DNA of 64,000 bases, taken from the NCBI RefSeq assembly GCF_027579695.1, contig NC_083575.1:38698154-38762153 (forward strand), in the 5' to 3' direction. The first letter of the stretch is position 1. Every line of letters starts with the position of its first letter. Origin of the DNA: Neoarius graeffei. Its lineage: Eukaryota > Chordata > Actinopteri > Siluriformes > Ariidae. Under the pieces are notes generated by a model that saw nothing but the letters and a program-made list of their open reading frames with translations, was not told the origin of the DNA and did not search any database. Position numbers and translations under genes: made by a program. This document shows positions 46,569-58,925 of this stretch, piece by piece.

Positions 46569-47093
46569 GGAAGGTCTTAAATAAAACGAAGTTATGTTTA
46601 AATGTTAGTTTATCTACCCGTGCTCTCATTAAAATGATAGTTTAGCAGATATTCGAGCAGTGATGTTCCTAAGCTTCCTAAGCTTGCTGGGGAAGAATAC
46701 GATAAATCGACATTTGTTTCATTTTAAAAACAAGAAAACAACTAGCCTAAATGAGCGCTATTGCATTAAGACGTACAGGCAGGGAAACAACACAAACAAC
46801 CCAATGCATCTCTTTTTTTAATAGCAAAAATGACGTGTCTTCTGCAGAGAAGGGAAACATTAATCCATCTCACTGTGCTAGTGGTTAGAAAAGTCCTAGC
46901 GCGGTCAGGAGCGCGATGGGGGGAACAGCCTTGCGCAGTGGCTACCGTGTATACATGAGTAGCCTATGCACTGAACATCAAGACTGCCGCAACGTCGGCT
47001 CAGATTGAAAGTGACGGCAGTGAAGACTATGTATACTGTATGTAAGAAAACTCTGCCACAACTTGCCAATCATTTCAATTGTGTGTTTCATTA

Positions 47094-47400
47094 ACCCCGC
47101 CGACAGTAGTCGGAGGGGTTATTATTTTCACCTGCGTCAGTCTGTGTGTGTGTGTATATCTGTCTGTCTGTCTGTGTGTCTGCAAGATATCTCAAGAACC
47201 AATGGATCGATTTGGACCAAATTTTGTACATGTGTTGCCAATCACCCAGGAAGGAAACCATTAAATTTTGGAGGTCAAAGGTCAAGGTCATGGCAGAACT
47301 TCGAAATTTTCGCCCAATGTATTTTAATAGGGAAAAGGCGGGGTTTGCACTCGTTAGAGTGTCCCTGTCTAGTTATGTTTTATTATTGTTATTATTAGGC
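47094..47400 (+). repeat. Interspersed repeat (accccgccgacagtagtcgg...)
   Basis: Contains aaggtcaaggtcatgg, a TCTG run (47158-47175), and ends gggtttgcactcgttagagtgtccctgtctagt. The right end resembles that of 39029-39234. It is nested inside the hAT. Confidence 0.6.
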
Positions 47401-47904
47401 TATTATTGTTATTGGTAATGGTAAACATCCGTCAAAATGACCGACGGCCTTCAGATTTTTCCGTCATAGCTAAAAAAAAAATCCCTCAATGACAGACAAT
47501 TGTCGGTTAACGCGACCTACGGTCAGAAAAGACGATAGATAAGCGTAACCGTTGCACAATAGCGCTACAAACACTCGCAAAGTTATTTAGCTGCTGGCTA
47601 GCTGGAGCTTGTAGCTTCCAGCGTTACTATGTGTCAGTATAGTGTAATGCGGTGCGGTGTAGTGTAACGCAGGGATAGACCTCAATCTGCACAGCTCTGT
47701 GTCACAATCTGTATGCAGCCAGCCGGATGGTTTTCTATTGCAATCGCGTGGCCACTTCAGGTAGCCCCGTATGCATTCGTTTAATGGTTTTCTGCGTGTT
47801 AAATAGTTATAAAATTATAATGAAGCGAATACTTTACAATTTATTTGGTGTATACTGATGAAGTTATGTATTCTTTTGGGGTTTTTTGGCCAACGGAAGG
47901 GCGG

Positions 47905-48115
47905 CAGGCCAGAATTATAACATGGCGGTGCGCCACTTTAAAAGCGCCCATGGAGAACACTGCAAGGGAAGAGTGGCGGGCCAGAATTATAACGTGGTGC
48001 TGCGCCACTTTAAAAGCACCCGTGGAGAACACTGCAAGGGAAGAGTGGCGGGCCAGAATTATAACGTGGTGCTGCGCCACTTTAAAAGCACCCGTGGAGA
48101 ACACTGTTGTATGCT
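47905..48115. repeat. 72-bp tandem repeat, ~3 copies
   Basis: The word ccagaattat starts at 47909, 47981 and 48053: period 72. Units 2 and 3 look identical; unit 1 differs at a few bases. Because 72 is a multiple of 3, both strands have long open frames (47841-48245 minus, 47845-48237 plus) that are artefacts. Confidence 0.95.
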
Positions 48116-48479
48116 TGAGCAAGTCAGTGCATATGACAGTCCCATTGTATAAGAAAATGTTAATATATAGATTTAGGCACTGCCAAAAAGCGGAGCTCCC
48201 ATCTGTTTCTGGGTTGTATAATTTTCTTATATCATAGCCAGCCACTTTTTTTTTTTAATTTCTTTACCGTTATAGTTACTATACTGTTGCCTTATGTTGC
48301 ACAAAACATACACAGAAAGAGAATAGCTCTGGCCTGATGAGTAGAGTCAGGGCAATGATGTTATTTACAAATTCAATTTCACCATTGCTGAGACAAGAAT
48401 ACAAAAAAAAAAAAAACAACAAAAACTTTTTGGAAAAATAATATCATATTGAAAACAAAACATAACACAACTAGATAGA

Positions 48480-48852
48480 ACTCAACGCCAACGGTGTCGA
48501 TGGGGATGCCTCCGCCTGGTAGACTACACGCCTTATTAAGTTGTGATTTGGGGATGGACATTTGACCTCACAGTAATCTTGACCTGGTGAAATTACTTGT
48601 ATCAGCCTTGGAGATATTGTGTCCACAAGGTTTCCGGACAGACATTTGACCTCACAGTGACCTTGACCTTAGACCTTCTGATCTCAAAATCTAATCAGTT
48701 CATGTTTGTTCCAAAGCGCACAAATGGTGAAAGTTTGGTTAGCCTTTGAGATATCGTGTTCACAAGGTTTTGGGACGGACGCACGCGCACACAGGCAGAT
48801 GGACAACCCGAAAACATACTGTCTCCTGCACCTTAAGGTGGCGGAGGCATAA
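48480..48852 (-). repeat. Diverged interspersed repeat with gaccttgacc words
   Basis: Two tandem-like halves share gacatttgacctcacagtgac and gttcacaaggtttt phrases; it ends aaggtggcggaggcataa. No coding. Confidence 0.6.
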
Positions 48853-49638
48853 CGAATATGCTGCCTAGTATGAAAACCCGGGATAAAAGCCCAGTGGGAT
48901 TAAAAACTCCTGGGAACGTACTCCTTGTTCGAATGCAGCGCATGTAGCTCCGAGGATTAGAGCTTTGACTTTGAAAAGACGATAGAGGTTTTGTGAAAAA
49001 AGGTGCAACTGAGGAAATATTTAAAACACTCAGCATCGGCATTATCACCATACTAATATTAAGAAATTGTGTTATGAAACTAGAAAGACCATTAAAGAGT
49101 TTTCTAGAGTTATAGTTTGTTCGTAAAAGATCAATCAATCAATTTTTTTTTAAAAAGTGTGCACGTTTTGCACGAAGGTCTCAGGTCCTTATTACACGGT
49201 TATCAAAATGAATAATGCACATAATACAGTATGTTGCAGAGGTGGACAGTAATGAAGCAAATTTACTTGAGTACTGTACTTAAGTACACTTTGAGTATCT
49301 GTACTTTACTTGAGTATTATTTTTTTTGGAAACTTCTGACTAACTTCACTACATTTGAAAGGCAAATATCGTACTTTTCACTCCACTACATTTCTATCAA
49401 GGTCCTCGTTACTATGAAGTGGCTTTGAAAGTGGATGTTTCTTCTTTTTCTTTGTTCTAAAACGTGATTGGTTTTTTCGCAGGTGACACTGAGACAACCT
49501 ATCAGTAATCACTAGGGTCACGTCATGTCCATCGACTGGATAAAATCAAGTTCAGTGATTTCTCAGCAGCGTTACTTGAACATGATCAGTTGATGGCAGA
49601 ATAGAAGGAGGCGGTTCTTCTGGGGAACGCACGCACTC

Positions 49639-49833
49639 ATGGCCCATGAACCCATGTTTCAGTTTTCTGAAAGGATTAAAGATTTGTTTCGTTTTAAATG
49701 TTTGCTTTGTTTGCCAAAAACGAACCACATCACGGCCTACAAAAACTCGCCATCCGACCTGCGGAAGCATATTGAGGTATATAAACGTTTTATTCCAAGA
49801 GAAAGCTTGCAACGAAGTTGTCTGTGCTTTTAG
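49639..49833 (+). pseudogene. BED-type zinc-finger exon of a hAT transposase
   Basis: F-R-F-K-C-L-L-C-L-P-K followed by S-D-L-R-K-H-I-E fits the C-x2-C...H pattern of a BED finger, as found at the N-terminus of hAT transposases; the last His falls past the end of similarity. The ORF then runs into unrelated sequence. No catalytic core is present. Confidence 0.65.
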
Positions 49834-50643
49834 AGCTAGCGATAACGTTGCAATAGCTATGCAGTCTGGTTAGTCAAATGACTTTCTATGGATTTGCCCG
49901 CCAAGTTGCCATCGCCTTGTCCACGGTTAACGTTTACACATAGCTAGTTAACTTGGACACTGTTAGTTAGCGTGTAAAAAGGGAGTTATGCTAACAGGAA
50001 TAATGTTAACTTATCTGAAGTCCTTTCAGAAATATGTTTTAGCATAATCTTGCCAAATAAACAGAATGCAGAAATCTTTCTTTTCTAATAGCATTAGCTA
50101 CCCAATATGATTTCGAGTTTGAAGAGAGTTTGTTAGCATGTTAGATGGAGTTTCACTGACTAGCTAGCTTAACGTTAAACCACCATGATGGCACAGCATG
50201 CATTCATTTTGTGAATTCACATTTCTGTCTTTGGTAACGGCATTAGGTTTTGTAAGCGTTGTGACAATAATACAACAATGCGTTGACAGAAAACGTACTT
50301 TTAATACTTAAGTATTTTGAAAAGCAAGTACAGGGCTCGACATTAACAGTAACCCGATTGCCCGGGGCAACCATTCAAAAGATTCGGACAACCAGACTCT
50401 CACAAATGCTTGCCCGATCGGGCAACTACCCAAATATGTCAACTTACGTGAAAAACGATGTTTATTCATTCATATTATGATGAAATTCCATCACAATTTG
50501 CGATTGTTTGACTCGGAAAGACCGCATCCATGTTATCATTACGGGATGTTCAACAACTAGCGGAATTCACATTTGCACATCGCGGGCTCGTAATGCAGTT
50601 TCCCATTGCTAATAATTATCGAGTAGTGCATATTCAGTGTTCT

Positions 50644-51710
50644 ATTCAGACCCTCCAGGATTTCGCGATGTTGCGATTTGCAACTTCAACACAAATTCAA
50701 CCAATCCCCGCGAATTCAGGACAGTGTTGCAATTATATCCAATCAACGCAACTTTCCCGCAAATTTGACCAACTGTTGGCGTCATCTTGAGGTGACGTCG
50801 ACAAACTACCTTCCGCCTTACTTCCGTGTATATGTTCAAGAGAAGCAGCATGTGCACGGTGTTGCCAGATTGGGCGGTTTTAAGTGCATTTTGGCGGGTT
50901 TTTAACATATTTTGGGCTGGAAAACATCAGCAGTATCTGGCAACATTGCATGATGTGTGAGTCAGTGTTTATATAGGCTTAAATTCTGTTACTGAAAGTG
51001 TGTTATGTTTACAGTGAAGGACTGTGTGCACTTTACATTATTTTTTTACTTAATACAAGAAATTAATGGATGCCAACATTTTTGCCAAAATGGTATTTTA
51101 TTTTCCATTGTTTAGGCAGCTTCAGCGTCATACTGTGAGATTCTGTTCAAATTGTTTTTTTCTTCTATGAAGCCTGAGCCATTTATTTTATTAGTTTAGA
51201 ATTATTGTTTAATTTAGTCTTCAGGAGAGACTGCCTGCACACAGTACTAGTATTAATAGTTTTTTTTTTTCTTACATGAAAGCTGAGGCATTTATATTAT
51301 ATTTTAAGGTAACTTCATGTTGTGCTGTGAGGTTCTGTGCACTTTAACTTTTGAACCAACAGGTGCATTTGGATAAGTAAAGCCTATTTTTCTGCATTTT
51401 TGTAGTCCTGGTAATCTTTTAGATTGGTAAAGTTGTTTATAGGACCATTTCTCAGTGTCTTTGGTTTTTTTTAATCAATAGTTTTTCAGTAATAACTCAA
51501 TATTTAACATATCACTCGATTTTAGTCACAAAAAGAGAAAATCGCAACAATTTCTCGCAACTTTCACTTCCTTCCGCAATGTAATCGCAACAAAAACCTA
51601 AAAAACACCGCAACTTTCATCGCCATTTTTTGGGAAACCCCCCGCAACATCAGACATTTTAGCCCGCAACAATCACAAAAAAGGCCCGCGAAATCCTGGG
51701 GGGACTGAAT
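50644..51710. mobile_element. Innermost element with ATTCAG...CAGGATTTCGCG ends
   Basis: ATTCAGACCCTCCAGGATTT at left matches the right-end complement ATTCAGTCCCCCCAGGATTT. Both ends are rich in cgcaac/ttgcga words. No coding. It contains the 84-bp motif at 50860-50944. Confidence 0.8.
50860..50945. repeat. 84-bp motif with TGTTGCCAGAT ends, copy 2
   Basis: Same body as 8597-8680: tgttgccagattggg..., ttttaagtgcattttggcgg, gggctggaaaac, atctggcaaca. Confidence 0.75.
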
Positions 51711-52164
51711 ATTGGTAAGTCCTTCACTACATGACTAATTACCGCATTACTCGCACGGGGCGCTAGTGTCAATGCTTGTTGATACAGACAGTGTCTGAGA
51801 AGGTTGAATAATAAATAAAAAAATAATATGTAATATTTGGGCAACCATGTTCTGAGTTCAGGCAACCAGATTTCTACAAATGGTTGCCCGAATCGGCAAC
51901 CATGTCTCAAAGTTAACGTAGAGCCCTGAAGTACTTCAGGACTTTAACTTAAGTAAAAATTTGACTGTATAACTTTCACTTGTATCGGAGTAACATTTGA
52001 CCAGTGTAATCTGTACTTTGACTTAAGTAATGAAGTTGGGTACTTTGTCCACCTCTGCCTATATGATAGTGCTCAGTTGTAATCATTATATAATTGTGAT
52101 GCAGAGTTACTGAAAATAAGTTTTAGCCCTCCCATTCAATACCCAGACCAGCTGGTAATAGTAA

Positions 52165-52973
52165 GGCCCAATCCCAATTCTAATTTCTACCCCTACCCCT
52201 CCCCCTTCCCCTCCGCCTTCCCCTTGGCCCTTCCCCTTGAAACTGAGCTACAAGGGATAGGGCTTGAAATTCAACCCTTACGTATTGGGATAGCCCTTCA
52301 ACGATTGCATACGTCATCGCGTACCTCCGTCAGCGTTTACGTTAGCAAAACGCGACGCGTCATTGGCTGCGACTAGCCGCTACAGTCAGAGCCAGAGGCA
52401 GAAATCTCTGCTGGCAGGGTGTGATTTGTTAACTAACACCACTGAATGGGATATCTTTGGCGCTTCGTGCACCACATCCGACAGAATGAGGTGTCAGAAC
52501 ACTCATGTAAACAATAAAAGCGAGAATAACAGAACAAAACGTACACAGTAAAGCAACCGAAAACAATACTCACTCCCAAAGCTTTTTAGCAGCAGCTTGG
52601 ATTTCAGAAATCGCTGCTCATTCTCAGCTCGAAAGCGAATCAAGCGGCGTGTTTCCTCTGGATAACAACTTAAAACACGTAAATAATGGAGAAAATACAT
52701 TTATGACAATCTTTCGCCGCGGGAACCGCCATCTTTCTGAAATCCGCATGAAATCTCGCTGAAATCCGCATGGCATTGTGGGAAATCACTCAAACCCCTT
52801 CGTTCGGAGTCTGCTCCAGGAAAATCTCCGTTTGGAGGGGTACAGAAGCCCTACCCCTTCCCCTACCCCTCCGCGTTAACTGGAATTGGGATACCCCTAC
52901 CCCTTCACGTGAACGCGCAAAATGGAGGGGAAGGGCCAAGGGGTTGGTCCAAGGGGTGAAATGGGATTCGGCC
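52165..52973. mobile_element. Harbinger-type element with exon remnant
   Basis: Ends GGCCCAATCCCAATTCTA and complement-like TGGGATTCGGCC; TAA at 52162-52164 and 52974-52976. Sub-terminal regions are full of cccctacccct words in both orientations. Confidence 0.75.
52568..52700 (-). pseudogene. Possible Myb/SANT-like first exon
   Basis: Minus-strand reading Y-P-E-E-T-R-R-L-I-R-F-R-A-E-N-E-Q-R-F-L-K-S-K, then a donor-like ttggga/gtgagt near 52576. E-T-R-x-L-I-x-x-R-A is the opening helix of the Myb/SANT-like proteins that partner Harbinger transposases. The frame start at 52700 may not be the true start. Confidence 0.45.
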
Positions 52974-52976
52974 TAA

Positions 52977-54200
52977 GTGTTACTTGTTGATCCTTGATTA
53001 TGACCTGACAATTTCATTTTCAGCAATTATGAAAAATAAAAAAAAAGCTCAAATTTGAGCAACATCACATGCTTAGACAGAATTAACTCATCAGAAAACC
53101 ATCAGAAAACAACTCGATAGGTTACTCACTACACAGCTGTTGGGTTTCCTGTGATGGCAGGCACGCATGCATGCACAGGACCGAAACAGTCAGAAAACAA
53201 CTCGATGGGTTTATGTATCTACACTCTATGCCTATGGGGCGCCGCTTGCGTGGGCCTTTGGCCCGCGCAGCAGCTCCGCTATCAATAGTCTTTGCTTTAA
53301 CAAAACAAATGTTCAGAAACAGGAACAGAACCACAGAGACATGATACAGTTCAACTTATACCATGCTTCTAACTAGCTAATGTCTCTGCTTGTACTTTTC
53401 ACAACAATGGATTACCGCTTAATGAATTATGTATCATATCCGGTCTCACATGGTTCACACTCTGCAGCATACCATTACACAATATCCGTTACTTTTCTGT
53501 TATGGAAGACTGAGTGAGAACGAAAATTTATCATCTATTCCATGTTGTTTTTACCTCATACGTTAACAGATTTCGTATGTGAAATGGGCTTTAGGAACAA
53601 TAAACATTCACAGAACTACAAGATGGAAGCACAACACCAACAACGAGCCACCAGAACGTGCAGACCACATTTGACTGACACCAGAAGTACAACAGTAACA
53701 AACTGAAAGCTAAAAAATCATGACCAAAGTGAAGGCCTTTTTTAGTGCTCGATAACCAGCCATGCTCGGTTGTAGAGGACGCGGGACTCTGTTGCTTAAT
53801 ATCTCATCTGTAGCTGTGCTAAGTGTTTCCAACTGTGAAGCGCATTTCAGATGTTGCCTGTCCTCAGTTCTATCACAGTTTACGCCCACACGGACCACAT
53901 TCTGAAAAATATCCTTACCTAATTAGGCGCTACAAGCGATATATTTAGTTCCAAAGTCAGTCCCACGTCCATGTTAAGCTCAACAGCTCAGTGGATTGAT
54001 CCGCTGTTGCTGCTTAACAGTAAGACCTGAATCGTTTGCATGTGCGTCTGGCCTTTCGTATAATTAATGTGGGTGTATAATTAAAAATTCTCCCATTTAT
54101 CTTGCTGCTTTTTTTGTAAAATTAAATTCAGAGCTATTGGGTTTAATACGGCAAATGGGAGATTGCAGTTTGCAGGGGGAAAAAAAAAAAGAAGCTTTGC
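52977..54200. other. Unassigned stretch
   Basis: Contains a two-copy phrase (cagaaaacaactcgat at 53103 and 53191) and a GC hairpin gcgggccaaaggcccacgc-like at 53248-53270. No gene. Confidence 0.5.
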
Positions 54201-54229
54201 AAATCACAAAAGCTTAACACGAGTTAGTT

Positions 54230-54624
54230 CTGGCAATTGTTTTAACTGTCAATACATCAACTTAAACCATGTTTGGTGTCTTTGCCTGAGTAGCCAAGTA
54301 TTGCAATATATCTGGCCCAGCCCCTTTAATAACAGTCACAGCCGTTATGGAGCACTGATCAGTGAACCCTCGTGCGCTGTGGACTGTGGTGTTGTCATCC
54401 TGGAAGAGAGCGCTCCCAACAGAATAGAAATGGTTCATGGTAAAATAAATGTGATCTTTCAGAAGAACTTGTCATTAATTTCCAGCTTCCCTCAAAGAGG
54501 ACAAGCAGACCCAAATCATAACAACAAAATTCCACCTACAGCACAACAGCCACCGGATTTTCATTTAAATCATCGCCTGTCTGCACCATGTCTCCAACTA
54601 ACCACACCAGCATTGACAAAATAA
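54230..54624 (+). other. Open stretch, possible old transposon remnant
   Basis: The frame 54163-54624 (153 codons) has no domain I recognise. The phrase from ggactgtggtgttgtcatcctgg to caagcagacccaaatcataac reads like a diverged repeat, not an exon, so I do not call a gene. Confidence 0.3.
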
Positions 54625-54654
54625 GCTGCATTATTCAGCAGAACTGTTTTAAAT

Positions 54655-55420
54655 AGTGGCTTGGTGGCATAGAAACCTTAGTGCTCCAGGGTCCCAGGTT
54701 CAATCCTGAGCTTGGGTTACTGTCTGTGTATGTTCTTCCTGAGTCTTTGAGGGTTTTCTCATCCTATCCAGGATGTAATTCCCACCTCATATGCCCCTTT
54801 TCCACCAAAGCAGTTCCAGGGCTGGTTCGGGGCCAGTGCTTAGTTTGGAACCGGGTTTTCTGTTTCCACTGACAAAGAACTGGCTCTGGGGCCAGAAAAA
54901 CCGGTTCCAGGCTAGCACCAACTCTCTGCTGGGCCAGAGGAAAGAACCGCTTACGTCAGCGGGTGGGCGGAGTTGTTAAGACCAACAACAATAACAAGAC
55001 CGCGAAAGATCACCATTTTTAAGCGCCGAGAAGCAGCAGTTGTACAAACGCGAAGTCATCCATTATTATTATTATTGTTGTTGCTGCTGCTGCTGCTTCT
55101 TCAGTGTTGTTTTTGCTTTGATATTCGCACCAAGGTTTATGTAAACGTAGCGCCGTAACTGACGTATACAGCGACGTAATGACGTATACAGCGACGTAAT
55201 GACGTGGCTCCGCTTAGCACCGCGAGCTATGGCTAAGCAAACTGGTTCTCAGCTGGCTCGCAAGTTGAACGAGTTGTGAACCAGCACCAGCACTGGCCCC
55301 GAACCAGCCCTGGAACTGATTTGGTGGAAAAGGGGTAAAAGTCAGCGACAGTCTCCGGATGCACTGCGACCCTGACCAGGATAAAGCGCTTACCGAAAGT
55401 GACTGAGTGAATATTTCAAT
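54655..55420 (+). mobile_element. SINE split by a MITE
   Basis: 54655-54791 (B-box-like aggttcaatcctgag) and 55337-55420 (ccggatgcactgcgaccctg..ggataaagcgct) are two parts of a tRNA-type SINE ending in tgagtgaa. Confidence 0.7.
54792..55336. mobile_element. 545-bp MITE with T(G/A)CCCCTTTTCCACCAAA ends
   Basis: Long inverted ends, extended by ccagggctggttcgggg and its complement. Interior: a (TTA)n(TTG)(CTG)n run at 55060-55095 and a tandem acgtatacagcgacgtaatg pair at 55162-55201. Harbinger-like by its ends; the target duplication is not clear. Confidence 0.75.
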
Positions 55421-55720
55421 GCTTTAAAGTGTATGTAATGCCTTATTGTAATGCTTTAAAATGAATATATAATCAGTAGTAATGACCAAAATTAATTAAT
55501 AAAGCAGGGGAGAAAATAGTATTGTTATTTTATTAATCAAGCACAAAACTATCTGTAATTTGCCGCGTCTGGATCCCAGAAAAAGGCAGCCTTGCCCCAG
55601 GGCTAATCTCGCATGACCTCACACATGGAACCCCAGTTATCTGGGTCATTTCGGTTCATCTGACTCCGTGCTTGTTTACTTGCTGAAACTGGATATTGTT
55701 GTTGGAATCTTACAAAAGTA

Positions 55721-55891
55721 ATGATGTGAAAGAGCTGCGTTGTGTTTGGATGTCCAAATCCATATACAACAGGACATTCGGTTCAAGAATTTCCAAGAAA
55801 TGAACCTAATCTAAAGCGACAGTGGGTGAGGTTTGTGCAAACGAAACGGGCAGATTTTGTGTTGCGTACTAGTAATAAATCTGATTCATGA
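55721..55891 (+). pseudogene. THAP-domain pseudogene
   Basis: ATG-ATG-TGA then K-S-C-V-V-F-G-C-P-N-P-Y, V-Q-E-F-P-R-N-E, K-R-Q-W-V-R-F-V-Q-T. C-x4-C-x-N, F-P and the invariant Trp identify a THAP domain. The in-frame TGA at codon 3 fits CGA decay. The second zinc half (C-x2-H) is not found before the stop at 55889. A downstream exon might have carried it. It differs from the other THAP fragments, so it is a separate lineage. Confidence 0.75.
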
Positions 55892-57981
55892 AGTGTTCAT
55901 CACCACCACCAGAACGACCACATGGGAATTAGTGGAGCAAAAAGAAACCCATTGATTTAATAAATGAAATTTGAGCTGACATTTGGACAATTCATCGATT
56001 CCCCTATTATCTCGCATGCATGCATACACACACACACACACACTGCACCAGACGCAGGATTATGAGCAACATTTACATGCTTGCGATATCCAATGTTATC
56101 CTATGTGATGCACTTTAACAGGAAGAAAAATGCACGTGCACAATCATCATTAATTATTAACTGTAACGTGTTAAATGCTCTCGGATTACAATATTACAAG
56201 ACTCGATTTGTTTTTAGTTTTGTTCAAGAAAACATGATGAAAGGTAATCACCGTGTTCCGCACATTTCTATCTATCCATCTCGTGCGCACTACAGAGGAA
56301 GACTGTCGTGAACTGGCAGTTTCTTGTCTTGGGGGCTTGAAAAGATAACCATTTACTCTGAAATATCCTTGATAATTACTGTAGCTGCCCCTTCGTCTGA
56401 CATATAAGAATCCCAATCATTATCAGAATTCTCTCCAAAATGTGATTCCACATCGAGACTGGTCAAACCACTGCTGTGCATATGAACGAAATTGATACCT
56501 GGATTGTTACACGTGTGACGTCATGCACCCCTTCTGGATCTTCCGGTTCAGTCTCGACAGATTCCGTGAAAATCGGCTGACCTTACTGATTTTCCATCAA
56601 TTTATGGCTTTTTGGATCAGCTATGGTTCGAAAACACATGGTCAAATCAACAGAACGATTATTGCTTTGTACAAGGAAAAAAAAAGTGTGGTTTAGGGGC
56701 ATTACATTCACTTTAAGCTAGCAAAAGGGGAGAAATGGTGTACTAGCGCCATTTACATAAGAGAAAATTCACATGAAAATGAACACGACTACAACTGGAC
56801 TTGCTGACGTTTTATATAAATAACTGTAAAAAAGCTTTAATCTGATGTTTCACACACAAGGCCCATGATGTGCAATTATTTCTCATTTATTTCACCCTTT
56901 CCTGCAACCTTCGGTGTTCAAAACGCATGTCTAATGTGTCAGAGTATCACTTTTCCATGCGAGTTAGCATCCCCCCCCCCCTTGACTTTACAAATCATGG
57001 TTACAAAAACAAACAAACAAAGTACAGCTCTGGTTTTCCAGAAGGGAAGGGCTGAGTGAGTGAGTGAGTGAGTGATCGTTGCATACTCTCACACACTGTT
57101 GTAATGACTAGAGAGGAAGATCCAAATCATGTCATAATATGTCAAAGCCATATGTTCCACACACCAAAAAGTAATCCGATATTTCTTTGGGAAAGAACAA
57201 AGCACTTGAGGGTGTGATACGAGTTCAGAGACATGACATCACCTGTACAGATGTAAACTTTTGCAAGTGCATCCTTTTTCTGGTTACAGGAAGATTAATC
57301 GCATGGGGCTGTATATTCCGGGTCAAATAAATAGGGATGGTCATAGAATTCAAATGCCTCATCCATATTGTCGTAATCAGCTAAATATTCAAGCATTACT
57401 ATGGAAATGGTCTTCATGAATCCTGCGTGACTTCTCCTTTTGTAAACATCAGAAAACAGCCCACATGTGATAATCGACTACAGATCCTGAATGGAGTGCT
57501 GCGTCAGAGACCGGAAGAAAAGAAAAAGGTACAACAATGACTGTAGATGCAGTCATTTTCAACACATTGAGGCAAACAGACACAGATGTACCTCTGCAGG
57601 GATCCGTTCCATGTTGTCAGACACTTATTATAACATTATGAGCCTGTCCGTGGTGAAAACAAGCAGTTTACTTTGACACGGATGTTTGCCCCATAGGATT
57701 ACATTGTACAGCCATTTTGCGGTTGCTGGTTATAGCGTTCTAACACAATGCTGGACAGATTTCAATCGTTTTTGTCCCTAGTAAAAACGTGGACCCAAAA
57801 AGACAAGAAAATAATTCCCAGGTTGAAAAAAAAAATTTAATAAAATGCCGACGTTTCCATTTAAATGATCTTGTGCACCAAGATTGGGAAAAAAGAGCTA
57901 GTCTCTGTTATTCAGCTTGAGGGCAAAATAGAGCAATAAACTAAGGGTCATAAACTTCACTACTGACAATATGTGCTACAT
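55892..57981. other. Unassigned region with acidic exon-like pieces
   Basis: Two minus-strand pieces look exon-like. 56353-56465 follows an acceptor-like ttgaccag and reads D-V-E-S-H-F-G-E-N-S-D-N-D-W to I-S-E-stop. 57295-57477 follows ctgtag and ends DEAFEFYDHPYLFDPEY before TAA. The Y-x-F-(E/D) word is also in the P2X7-like exon at 29159. A (GAGT)n run is at 57054-57074. Weak evidence only. Confidence 0.3.
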
Positions 57982-58925
57982 TACAGTGGTGCTTGAAAGT
58001 TTGTAAACCCTTTAGAATTTCCTACATTTCTGCATAAATGACCTAAAACATCATCAGATTTTCACACAAGTCCTAAAAGTAGATAAAGAGAACCCAGTTA
58101 AACAAATGAGACAAAAATATTATACTTGGTCATTTATTTATTGAGGAAAATGATCCAATATTACATATCTGTGAGTGGCAAAAGTATGTGAACCTCTAGG
58201 ATTAGCAGTTAATTTGAAGGTGAAATTAGAGTCAGGTGTTTTCAGTCAATGGGATGACAATCAGGTGAGAATGGGCACCCTGTTTTATTTAAAGAACAGG
58301 GATCTATCAAAGTCTGATCTTCACAACACATGTTTGTGGAAGTGTATCATGGCACGAACAAAGGAGATTTCTGAGGACCTCAGAAAAAGCGTTGTTGATG
58401 CTCATCAGGCTGGAAAAGGTTACAAAACCATCTCTAAAGAGTTTGGACTCCACCAATCCACAGTCAGACAGATTGTGTACAAATGGAGGAAATTCAAAAC
58501 CATTGTTACCCTCCCCAGGAGTGGTCGACCAACAAAGATCACTCCAAGAGCAAGGCAGGTAATACTTGGCGAGGTCACAAAGGACCCCAGGGTAACTTCT
58601 AAGCAACTGAAGGCCTCGCTCACATTGGCTAATGTTAATGTTCATGAGTCCACCATCAGGAGAACACTGAACAACAATGGTGTGCATGGCAGGGTTGCAA
58701 GGAGAAAGCCACTGCTCTCCAAAAAGAACATTGCTGATCATCTGTAGTTTTATAAAAGATCACGTGGACAAGCCAGAAGGCTATTGGAAAAATGTTTTGT
58801 GGAAGGATGAGACCAAAACAGAACTTTTTGGTTTAAATGAGAAGTGTTATGTTTGGAGAAAGGAAAACACTGCATTCCAGCATAAGAACCTTATCCCATC
58901 TGTGAAACATGGTGGTGGTAGTATC

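Larger units (their letters stand above)
45737..47520 (-). mobile_element. hAT element with dimerisation-domain ORF
   Basis: 8-bp duplication GGTCAGAA at 45729-45736 and 47521-47528. Ends acagtggttgcgttag and ggttaacgcgacctac are imperfect inverted repeats. Contains a hAT C-terminal exon and a younger repeat (47094-47400). Confidence 0.88.
50331..51928. mobile_element. hAT5-like element (second layer)
   Basis: TIRs CAGGGCTCGACATTAAC and GTTAACGTAGAGCCCTG (15 of 17 match). AAGTA occurs on both sides (50326-50330, 51929-51933), giving a 5-bp duplication. Another start of this family is seen at 62817. Confidence 0.8.
49236..52058 (+). mobile_element. hAT-type element (outer layer of a three-level nest)
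   Basis: Ends GCAGAGGTGGACAGTAATGA and its diverged right complement ...GTACTTTGTCCACCTCTGC. It carries a BED-finger exon. No clear target duplication, so it is old. Interrupted at 50331-51928. Confidence 0.78.

Noticed and set aside
47905..48115. CRISPR-like array
   Set aside because: Units are contiguous 72-bp repeats with no unique spacers, in vertebrate DNA.
54163..54624. 153-residue ORF
   Set aside because: No domain; the composition suggests translated repeat DNA. Kept only as a low-confidence note.
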